A stretch of 7,079 nt of DNA. Origin: Acidimicrobiaceae bacterium. GTDB taxonomy: Bacteria > Actinomycetota > Acidimicrobiia > Acidimicrobiales > Palsa-688. Every line of letters starts with the position of its first letter. Positions within the stretch are counted from its first letter, which is position 1. The DNA is taken from contig PMLI01000225.1 in the NCBI GenBank assembly GCA_003158835.1, forward strand, positions 1 through 7,079, written 5' to 3'. Positions 1 through 5,153 of the stretch are shown piece by piece. The position numbers and the translations under genes were made by a program. Under the pieces are notes generated by a model. The model was given only the letters and a program-made list of their open reading frames with translations. It did not search any database and was not told where the DNA came from.

Positions 1-129
1 GACGGGCTCCTGGCCGTCGAGATAGACGATCTCCACCCTGACTACGGTTACGACGAACACGCGGCGGTGCGCCGAAGCATCGCCGAGCTCCGTCGCCTGG
101 CCGGGGCCTGTGCCGCGGGGCCGGCCTAG
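1..129 (+). CDS. C-terminal end of a protein, possibly a sugar-phosphate isomerase/epimerase-like TIM barrel (partial)
   Basis: Frame 1 is open from the window edge to a TAG at 127-129 and gives the last 42 residues of a protein whose start lies outside. The tail begins with a hydrophobic strand (LLAVEIDDLHPDYG) and ends with an amphipathic helix (AAVRRSIAELRRLA). A final 'VEID' strand followed by a helix of the type 'rrSiaeLrrL' is typical of the C-terminus of xylose isomerase-like TIM-barrel proteins (AP endonuclease 2 superfamily, including sugar-phosphate isomerases/epimerases). That assignment rests only on this short tail and is tentative. That the stretch is coding is better supported: the stop shares the four bases CTAG with the stop of the convergent paiB-like gene, which suggests tight packing of two real genes. 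Confidence 0.45.
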   Translation, partial: DGLLAVEIDDLHPDYGYDEHAAVRRSIAELRRLAGACAAGPA

Positions 130-764
130 GGCCAGGGCCCCGGGACCGGGCGGGCGGCGCGGACGGCCTGCGCCGCGTCGACCTGACCGGTCGTGCCGAG
201 CCCCTCGATCACGCCGTCGATATCCGGGGCCGGGCGGTTCTGGCTCCACTTGGCCTTGGTTTCGATGCGGGTGACGGTGACCTCGACCCCCACGATTGCG
301 CCCAGCTGACCGGCCACGTACGGCGCCGGGGCATCGTCCACTGACCACGGCTGGGCGCGGGGCGCCTCGTGCTTGTCGGTGAGGCGGCGGACCAACGACT
401 CCAGCCACACGGGATCGTCGTGGACCACCAGGCGGCCGTAGACGTGGGCGGCGGCGTAGTCCCATGTCGGCACCACCCGACCGTGGGCGGCCTTGGACGG
501 GTACCACGACGGCGAGACGTATGCGTCGGCGCCATGCACGATCATCAGCGCCTCTCCGAGCACGGGCAGCCGCCATTGGTCGTTGGCCCGGGCGACGTGG
601 CCGAGCACGGAACCGTAGCCGTCCCCGGCCGGCTCGTACAGGATGGGCAGGAAGGTCGCCACCAGGCCCCGCGGCGTCGCCGTCACCAGGTCGGCCGTGC
701 TCTGTCCGGCCAGGAGCCGGCGCGTCGCCACCTCGTCCACGGCGAAGTGCGATGGGACGTACAT
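126..764 (-). CDS. PaiB-like FMN-binding split-barrel protein
   Basis: This 212-residue protein belongs to the PaiB / FMN-binding family; Bacillus subtilis PaiB is of similar length. Family motifs appear in the usual order: MYVPSHF at the N-terminus, GHVARANDQW at 55-64, DAYVSPSWYPSK at 80-91, VPTWDYAAAHVYG at 98-110, and KWSQNR at 172-177 (commonly K-x-SQNR). These form the flavin-binding split beta-barrel and dimer surface in known members. PaiB was described in Bacillus as a negative regulator of sporulation and degradative enzymes, but no DNA-binding domain is visible and many homologues may simply be flavin-binding or stress proteins. The regulatory role is therefore inherited from the family name. 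The start was chosen because MYVPxHF is the conserved N-terminus. No good ribosome-binding site precedes it. It is divergent from the NfeD-like gene and its stop overlaps that of the upstream-flank gene by 4 bp. The last 25 or so residues are Ala/Pro rich and look unconserved. Confidence 0.88.
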   Translation of the reverse strand: MYVPSHFAVDEVATRRLLAGQSTADLVTATPRGLVATFLPILYEPAGDGYGSVLGHVARANDQWRLPVLGEALMIVHGADAYVSPSWYPSKAAHGRVVPTWDYAAAHVYGRLVVHDDPVWLESLVRRLTDKHEAPRAQPWSVDDAPAPYVAGQLGAIVGVEVTVTRIETKAKWSQNRPAPDIDGVIEGLGTTGQVDAAQAVRAARPVPGPWP

Positions 765-909
765 CAGGCGGCACCGGTCCCCATCACGTCACCATTATGT
801 CCGGACGGCACCCCTGGCGGGCCGCTCGACCGCCCTGCCTCGCTGGCGCAGTATGATCCTGGCGCGGCAGTACGGGCGAAAGAATCGTCGTTGGTGCTGG
901 CGTAACGTC
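765..909. promoter_or_regulatory. Divergent spacer between paiB-like gene and NfeD-like gene, with candidate promoter
   Basis: This 145-bp spacer must hold the signals for both flanking genes. On the + strand, TATGAT at 852-857 matches the -10 consensus in five of six positions and would give a leader of roughly 45 nt before the ATG at 910. No -35 box at standard spacing is evident; CTCGAC at 825-830 is about 21 bp upstream. On the - strand, CATAAT (complement of 794-799) lies 29 bp upstream of the paiB start, also without a recognisable -35. Both calls rest on single hexamers and are weak. No terminator or RNA gene is seen here. Confidence 0.3.
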
Positions 910-1128
910 ATGACCGTGAGCTATCAAGAGCCAGACAGCGTGGTAGGCAGACCGGCCCACGTCACCGTGGCCATCCCCGGCGGCGCCCGGCCTGGAGAGG
1001 TGCTCGTCCGCGTCCGGGGCGGGTCCGAATCTTACATCGCTTACGCCGACGAGCCGGTGGACGAAGGCTTGCAGGTGGTCGTGGTGGCTGACCGGGGCGC
1101 ACGCTCGTTGGTGGTCGTGCCGTTATGA
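910..1128 (+). CDS. Small NfeD-like OB-fold protein without membrane segments
   Basis: The protein has 72 residues and is almost entirely predicted beta strand. Residues 13-35 (GRPAHVTVAIPGG then PGEVLVRVRG) and 37-72 (GGSESYIAYADEP, then VVVVADRGARSLVVVPL) follow the pattern of the C-terminal OB-fold domain of NfeD proteins: G-x-x-G-V-..., a glycine-rich turn, 'Y-x-A-x-x-...-G-x-x-V-V-V', and a final 'L-x-V-x-P-L' strand. NfeD domains are known partners of SPFH/flotillin proteins and are commonly encoded beside them, as here, 36 nt upstream of the SPFH gene and probably in one transcript. Unlike full NfeD proteins it has no transmembrane helices and no ClpP-like protease domain, so it would be a soluble adaptor. 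The reading frame runs open back to 643, but the stretch before 910 overlaps the paiB gene on the other strand and reads as basic, non-protein-like sequence, so ATG 910 was chosen. There is no clear Shine-Dalgarno sequence. GTG 916 is a possible alternative start. Confidence 0.75.
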   Translation: MTVSYQEPDSVVGRPAHVTVAIPGGARPGEVLVRVRGGSESYIAYADEPVDEGLQVVVVADRGARSLVVVPL

Positions 1129-1150
1129 GATATTCCTGAGCCACCCCATA

Positions 1151-1156
1151 GAAAGG
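1151..1156 (+). promoter_or_regulatory. Ribosome-binding site of the SPFH gene
   Basis: GAAAGG lies 8 nt before the ATG at 1165. It is the only well-placed Shine-Dalgarno sequence in the window and fixes the start of the SPFH gene. Confidence 0.6.
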
Positions 1157-1164
1157 GCTGCATT

Positions 1165-2316
1165 ATGTTCGGCTGGCACGTTCCTTCACCCAACGAGGCA
1201 ATGCTAATTTCCGGCGGTCGGCGCCATGGGGACGCACCGTTCCGAATCGTGGTGGGCCACGGCGCCTTCGTAATGCCGGTCCGCAGCAAGGCTTACCTCC
1301 TGACACTGGCCATGCAGGAGGCGGAGGTGGCGGAGCCGTGCGTGACCCAGCAGGGGATAACCCTGCAAGTGCGCGCTGTTATCGCCTTCAAAGTGGGCGA
1401 CGACGACGAGTCGATCTCCAACGCCGGCCGGCGTTTCATGGACGACCAAAATTCCATGCCCGAGCTCGTGGGGCGCATTTTTGCGGGGCACCTCCGCGCC
1501 ATCGTCGGCTCGATGACGGTGGAGGACATCATCCGGGAGCGCCAGAAGCTGGCCTCCGCCGTCCTCGATGCCTCCAAGCCGGAAATGGCCAAGCTCGGCC
1601 TGGTGGTGGACGCCTTCCAGATCGAGTCCATTGACGACGGCCAAGCGGGTTATATAAGGGCCATGTCGCAGCCGCATATCGCGGCCGTCAACCAATTGGC
1701 ACAAATTGCCCAGGCCCAGGCGGACCAGGCGGCGTCCAAAGTGCGCCAGGAGTCGGACCGCAACCAGGCCTCGTACATGCAGGAAACGGCGGTTGCCAAA
1801 GCCCAGTACCAGGCCCAGATCGACCAGGCCCAGCAGACGGCGGCCCAGGCCGGGCCGCTGGCGCAGGCCAAGGCCCAGCAGGACGTCCTGAGCGAGCAAG
1901 CCAAGGTGGCCACGGCCCAAGCCGAACTGCGCCGCCAGCAACTGGTGGCCGAGGTCGTCCGGCCGGCCGAAGCGGAGGCGGAAAAGGTAAGGACGCTGGC
2001 CAAAGCCCAGGCCGATGCCATCCGGTTGCAGGCGGAAGCGACCGCCACTTCGGACGGGGTCGTCCTCGAGCGCATGCTGGTCGAGAAGATGCCGGAGATC
2101 CTGGGCGCCGCCGCCGGCGAACTGCGCCAAGCAAACGTGACCATCCTCAACGGGGCCGAGGGCCTGGGTGACCTGGTGGCCGGGCTGGCTGCCCAAGCCA
2201 CTTCGATCCTGGACATCGTGCGCCGGGGCAATGGGAAGTTCTCGGCTCTGGCGCCGGTGAGGACGGCGCCGAGCGAACAGGCCGTCGCGGCCCAGTCAGC
2301 CGGCCCGGCTACGTAA
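1165..2316 (+). CDS. Flotillin-like SPFH/band 7 domain protein
   Basis: This is a 383-residue member of the SPFH (stomatin/prohibitin/flotillin/HflK-C) family. Residues 1 to about 165 form the band 7 domain: 'PSPNEAMLISGG' near the start, VTQQGITLQVRAVIAFKVG at 60-78, GRIFAGHLRAIVGSMTVEDI at 103-122, then RERQKLASAVLD and a closing IESIDD at 153-158. Residues about 173-295 are an Ala/Gln/Glu-rich coiled coil with repeated AQAQ and AEAEAEK segments, as in flotillins. The end (LNGAEGLGDLVAGLAAQATSILDIVRR, in part) resembles the flotillin C-terminal oligomerisation region. Flotillins assemble on membranes and organise microdomains. Here there is no N-terminal hydrophobic hairpin or signal sequence, so membrane attachment would have to be peripheral or through a partner, which is inference. 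It follows the NfeD-like gene by 36 nt, a typical partner. Its last 21 bp overlap the 3' end of menE on the other strand. The terminal 30 or so residues are low complexity. Confidence 0.9.
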   Translation: MFGWHVPSPNEAMLISGGRRHGDAPFRIVVGHGAFVMPVRSKAYLLTLAMQEAEVAEPCVTQQGITLQVRAVIAFKVGDDDESISNAGRRFMDDQNSMPELVGRIFAGHLRAIVGSMTVEDIIRERQKLASAVLDASKPEMAKLGLVVDAFQIESIDDGQAGYIRAMSQPHIAAVNQLAQIAQAQADQAASKVRQESDRNQASYMQETAVAKAQYQAQIDQAQQTAAQAGPLAQAKAQQDVLSEQAKVATAQAELRRQQLVAEVVRPAEAEAEKVRTLAKAQADAIRLQAEATATSDGVVLERMLVEKMPEILGAAAGELRQANVTILNGAEGLGDLVAGLAAQATSILDIVRRGNGKFSALAPVRTAPSEQAVAAQSAGPAT

Positions 2317-3417
2317 CTCGTCCCGCCGGAGCTTACCGATCGAGGTTTTCGGCAACGACGGGACGATGACTAGTTCCCGGGGGGCCGCAAAGGCGGCCAG
2401 CTGTTCCCGGACCAGGGCCCGCAGGTCGTCCAGGGTGGGCGGGCCGGCCTGGCCGTTCGGCACCACCCAGGCCACGACCCGCTCCCCCCACTCCGGGTCG
2501 GGCCGGCCGGACACGGCCACCTCGCTGACGCCCGGGTGCTGGCGCAGGATGCGCGCGACCGCAACGGGCCAGACGTTCTCCCCCCCGGTGATGATCATCT
2601 CGCAGAGCCGCCCGCTGACCTGCAGCTTGCCGTCGGGGCCGAACACGCCGCCGTCACCGGTGGCGAACCAACCATCGGGGCCGAAGGGGACCGTCCCGTC
2701 CCGGTAGGCACGCATCAACATGGGCCCGCGCACCAGCACCTGACCCGCGGGAGAGATGGCTACTTCCGCCCCGTCCAGCGGTACCCCGTCGTAAACGAGG
2801 CCGCTGCCCGTCTCGGTCATGCCGTAGGTGGTCACGACGTTGTCCGGCAGCGACGGAGGTGGGGCCGAACCGCCCAGGACGACTTTGTAAAAGGCGGCTG
2901 CGCTCACCCGGGCCAGGGCGCTGGGGACCAGGGATACGAGCACCTCGGGCCCGGCGCCTGCCATCACGGCATCGGCGTCGAAGCCGTCCAGGACCTGGAC
3001 CGGGGTGCCCGTCACCAGGGCCCGGGTCACCACCGACAGCCCACCTATGTGGTTGAGAGGCAGGCAGGCCAGCCAACGATGGCGGCCCGCCTCGACGCCC
3101 AGGCGGGCCGACGTGGCCCGGGCCGAGGCGGCTACCGCGTCATGGGTCAGGACGACACCTTTCGGTTGGCCCGTGCTCCCGCTGGTGGCCAGGACCAAGG
3201 CGTCCCCGTTTGCCACCTCCTGGCCGTCCCGGCACGGCACGCGGCCGTCCTCGCTGACCACGCAGGCGGGGCGCAGGACATCGAGCAGCGCTCGGCGGGC
3301 CGGCGGCGCCAGGCGCCGGTCCAAAGGGGCGACGGCATCTCCGGCCTCCCAGGCCCGGGCCAGCGCGTCCACGAAGCCGGGCCCTGCGGGCAGGTCTATT
3401 GCGACGAGGTCGGCCAT
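2296..3417 (-). CDS. menE: o-Succinylbenzoate-CoA ligase (MenE), short actinobacterial form
   Basis: MenE adenylates o-succinylbenzoate with ATP and joins it to CoA in menaquinone synthesis. The 373-residue product has the ANL-superfamily motifs in order: phosphate-binding loop LATSGSTGQPKGVVLTH at 76-92, LPLNHIGGL at 119-127, VLGGSAPPP at 180-188, TTYGMTETGSG at 196-206, GWFATGD at 249-255 with the ATP-ribose aspartate D255, R270 at the hinge, GGENVWP at 278-284, and the C-terminal catalytic lysine K362 in KTSIGKLRRDEL. Length is well below the 450-490 residues of Bacillus or E. coli MenE, but fits the compact mycobacterial-type enzyme, which is short in the N-terminal region. Neighbouring menA, menH and menD make MenE far likelier than another acyl-CoA ligase. 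The frame is open to 3600, but the extra 61 residues are Pro/Arg-rich and would lie over menA. The MADLVAIDLP start at 3417 is preferred. There is no clear Shine-Dalgarno sequence. The stop lies 21 bp inside the convergent SPFH gene. Confidence 0.92.
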   Translation of the reverse strand: MADLVAIDLPAGPGFVDALARAWEAGDAVAPLDRRLAPPARRALLDVLRPACVVSEDGRVPCRDGQEVANGDALVLATSGSTGQPKGVVLTHDAVAASARATSARLGVEAGRHRWLACLPLNHIGGLSVVTRALVTGTPVQVLDGFDADAVMAGAGPEVLVSLVPSALARVSAAAFYKVVLGGSAPPPSLPDNVVTTYGMTETGSGLVYDGVPLDGAEVAISPAGQVLVRGPMLMRAYRDGTVPFGPDGWFATGDGGVFGPDGKLQVSGRLCEMIITGGENVWPVAVARILRQHPGVSEVAVSGRPDPEWGERVVAWVVPNGQAGPPTLDDLRALVREQLAAFAAPRELVIVPSLPKTSIGKLRRDELRSRAG

Positions 3418-3429
3418 CTTGGCTAGTTT
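3399..3429 (+). promoter_or_regulatory. Candidate promoter for menA, consistent with a leaderless transcript
   Basis: TTGCGA (3399-3404, four of six bases of the -35 consensus) and TAGTTT (3424-3429, fitting the actinobacterial TANNNT -10 pattern) are 19 bp apart. The -10 box ends 8 nt before the menA ATG at 3438, which would place transcription start at or next to the start codon. The -35 lies inside the menE coding region on the other strand. Only 20 bp separate the two start codons, so the menA promoter has to overlap menE in some such way. The hexamer matches are modest, so this is a candidate only. Confidence 0.4.
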
Positions 3430-3437
3430 GCCGCAGG

Positions 3438-4316
3438 ATGGCGCAGCAGAGCCCGGTGAGGCACCCGTGGGTCCTGGGTGCACGCCCCCGAACCCTGCCC
3501 GCCTCTGTTGTGCCCGTCCTGGTGGGCACGGGCGCGGCGGCCGCCTACGGGGCGGTGGTGTGGTGGCGGGCCGCGCTGGCGGGCGTGGTGGCCCTGGCAT
3601 TGCAGGTCGGTGTCAACTACGCCAACGACTACAGCGACGGGGCCCGGGGCACCGATGCCGACCGGGTGGGACCGCTGAGGCTGGTCGCCTCCGGCGTGGC
3701 CCGGCCCGAAGCGGTCAAACGGGCGGCGATCGTCGCCTTTGCCATCGCCGGCGGGGCCGGGCTGGCCCTGGCCGCCGTGGCCGGCTGGTGGCTGGTCGGC
3801 GTGGGTTCGGCCTGCGTGGCTGCGGCTTGGCTCTATACCGGCGGGCCCCGGCCCTATGGGTACGCCGGTCTGGGCGAGGTCTCGGTCTTCTGCTTCTTCG
3901 GATTGGTGGCGACGGACGGGACGGCTTACGTCCAGACCGGCGCCCTGACGGTCCTCGAGGTGCTGGCCGCCCTGCCCGTCGGGATGCTGGCCGTGTCCCT
4001 CCTGGTCGTCAACAACCTCCGCGACATCCCCGGGGATGCGGCGGCTGGAAAGCGCACCCTCGCCGTGCGGCTGGGCCCGGGAGCCACGCGGCGTTCCTAC
4101 GAGCTGTGCCTGGCGGCGGCCATCGTCCTGATCATCCCCATCGTGGTCAGCCGACCGTGGGCGGCTCTGGCCATCGGGGCGGTCGTGCTGGTGGTACCGC
4201 CGTTGCGAGCGGTGGCGGGCGGGGCCGAGGGCCCCGCCCTGGTCCCCGTGCTCGGGGCCACGGGCCGGGCCCAGCTGGCGCTGGGGGTGCTACTGGCGAT
4301 CGGTCTGGCACTTTAG
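3438..4316 (+). CDS. menA: 1,4-dihydroxy-2-naphthoate polyprenyltransferase (MenA)
   Basis: MenA is an integral membrane UbiA-family enzyme that attaches a polyprenyl chain to 1,4-dihydroxy-2-naphthoate, with loss of CO2, giving demethylmenaquinone. The product is 292 residues long, usual for the family. It opens with HPWVLGARPRTLPASVVPVL, the conserved start of helix 1. The first Asp-rich motif is NYANDYSDGARGTDADR at 60-76, which binds Mg2+-diphosphate. The second is NNLRDIPGDAAAGKRT at 192-207. The MenA-type LYTGGPRPYGYAGLGE lies at 132-147. Several long hydrophobic stretches, for example 96-134, 172-191 and 219-238, are consistent with about eight or nine transmembrane helices. ATG 3438 was chosen because an upstream ATG at 3399 would overlap menE and adds a non-conserved basic tail. 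CAGG sits right against the ATG, too close for normal initiation. The stop TAG (4314-4316) shares four bases with the stop of the convergent menH. Confidence 0.94.
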   Translation: MAQQSPVRHPWVLGARPRTLPASVVPVLVGTGAAAAYGAVVWWRAALAGVVALALQVGVNYANDYSDGARGTDADRVGPLRLVASGVARPEAVKRAAIVAFAIAGGAGLALAAVAGWWLVGVGSACVAAAWLYTGGPRPYGYAGLGEVSVFCFFGLVATDGTAYVQTGALTVLEVLAALPVGMLAVSLLVVNNLRDIPGDAAAGKRTLAVRLGPGATRRSYELCLAAAIVLIIPIVVSRPWAALAIGAVVLVVPPLRAVAGGAEGPALVPVLGATGRAQLALGVLLAIGLAL

Positions 4317-5122
4317 GGTTCGCCGGCCCCGCCGCCGCAGAAGGCGACCATGGCTTCCGCCACCACGCCGGGCTGCTCTAGGTGGCAGGCGTGGCCGGCG
4401 CCCCGGACCACCCGGAGGGTGGCGGAGGGGCCGATGGCGGCGGCCATGCGTCGAGCCTGGTGGAGGTAGCGGGCGTCGCGCTCACCGGCGACCAGGAGGA
4501 CCGGGAGGTTCCGGCGGCCCAGCTCGCTCAACCGGTGCCACAGTGGCTCTTGTGCCCCGGCCCCGGCCGTGCGCAGGCTCGAGGCCAGGCCGCGGGCCGT
4601 ATTGACCATGCGGGCCTCGTGGCCGGCGCGCTCGGTGCGCAACGTGGCGAAGAGCGGTTGGGCCAACCACCAGGAGAGGAAGCTCTCGACACCCTCCGTC
4701 TCGATGCGCCGGGCCAGATCCTCGTCGGTGGCACGGCGGGCGGTCCGGGCGACGTCGTCCTCGATGCCGGCGCCGGTGCTTATGAGCACGAGGCGCTCCA
4801 CCCGCCGTGGGTGGGCCAGGGCGAGGTGAAGGGCGGTGCGGCCGCCCATCGAGTAGCCGGCCCAGAAGGCTCGCTGCGCCACGAGGTCAGCCAGGAGGTC
4901 GGCCGTCGCCCACAGGTCGGCCACGATGCCCGCCGACCGGCCATGACCCGGAGCGTCGGGCAGTACGAGAGGCGCCCGCCCGGACAGGGCGTCTACGACA
5001 GGGGCCCACGACGCTCCGCTCTGGGTGAAACCATGCAGCAGCACCAGCGGCCTCGCCAACGCTCCGCCTGCGGGCCCGTCCACGTCGACGAAACGGGCTG
5101 ATAGCCCGATGTACGCTGCCAT
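4313..5122 (-). CDS. menH: SHCHC synthase-like alpha/beta hydrolase (MenH)
   Basis: MenH eliminates pyruvate from SEPHCHC, the MenD product, to give SHCHC. The 269-residue protein is an alpha/beta-hydrolase with LVLLHGFTQSGASW at 26-39 (oxyanion-hole region), DAPGHGRS at 56-63, and nucleophile elbow GYSMGGR at 89-95. The probable triad is S91, D216 (in VAGERDARY) and H244 (in GAGHACHLEQP). R95 after the elbow matches the substrate-carboxylate arginine of E. coli MenH. GLASSLRTAGAGAQEPLW at 178-195 closely follows the MenH signature 'GLA..LR.mGTG.Q.pLW', which separates it from generic hydrolases. The family is promiscuous, so the call leans on this motif and on menD being next door and divergent. 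Start at 5122 (MAAYIGLSARF) was preferred over 5158, which would run into menD. Its 5' end lies 17 bp from the menD ATG, with no Shine-Dalgarno sequence. Confidence 0.87.
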   Translation of the reverse strand: MAAYIGLSARFVDVDGPAGGALARPLVLLHGFTQSGASWAPVVDALSGRAPLVLPDAPGHGRSAGIVADLWATADLLADLVAQRAFWAGYSMGGRTALHLALAHPRRVERLVLISTGAGIEDDVARTARRATDEDLARRIETEGVESFLSWWLAQPLFATLRTERAGHEARMVNTARGLASSLRTAGAGAQEPLWHRLSELGRRNLPVLLVAGERDARYLHQARRMAAAIGPSATLRVVRGAGHACHLEQPGVVAEAMVAFCGGGAGEP

Positions 5123-5153
5123 GCAGTGATCTTGCCCCAATGACGGGCCCGTC
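5123..5153. promoter_or_regulatory. 17-bp menH/menD divergent gap and adjacent 12-bp palindrome
   Basis: Only 5123-5139 separates the menH and menD start codons, so both promoters must lie largely inside coding sequence. A poor -10 can be drawn for each: TGATCT (5127-5132) 7 nt before the menD ATG, and CAAGAT on the - strand (complement of 5129-5134) 6 nt before the menH ATG. Directly after the menD ATG is the perfect 12-bp palindrome GACGGGCCCGTC (5142-5153), upstream of menH and within the first codons of menD. It could be an operator acting on both genes or chance in GC-rich DNA. Confidence 0.25.

Noticed and set aside
126..764. PaiB-like protein as regulator of the men genes
   Set aside because: It has no DNA-binding domain and is separated from the men genes by other genes; nothing in the sequence links them.
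799..806. GTCCGGAC palindrome in the paiB/NfeD-like spacer
   Set aside because: Eight-base palindromes are common by chance in GC-rich DNA and nothing else supports an operator.
643..909. Upstream extension of the NfeD-like gene
   Set aside because: It overlaps the paiB-like gene on the other strand and reads as basic, Trp/Arg-rich sequence. The conserved part begins after ATG 910.
1651..1657. TATATAA as an internal promoter
   Set aside because: It sits in conserved SPFH coding sequence as Tyr-Ile-Arg codons, with no -35 and no downstream gene needing it.
1700..2040. Repeated CAGGCCCAG-type DNA in the SPFH gene as a repeat array
   Set aside because: It is explained by Ala-Gln codons in the coiled coil, with irregular spacing and no fixed unit.
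1204..2196. A 330-codon open frame on the - strand opposite the SPFH gene
   Set aside because: Its composition is Leu/Gly/His/Arg-rich shadow sequence opposite a well-motifed coiled-coil protein.
2536..3426. A 296-codon + strand frame opposite menE
   Set aside because: It is the shadow of a gene with complete adenylation motifs and has no family features.
3418..3600. N-terminal extension of MenE
   Set aside because: The 61 extra residues are Pro/Arg-rich, unlike any MenE, and would cover the menA 5' end.
3005..4381. A 458-codon open frame on the + strand across menE and menA
   Set aside because: It is antisense to menE and out of frame with menA, is Arg/Gly/Pro-rich, and has no recognisable motif. 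Long spurious frames are expected at this GC content.
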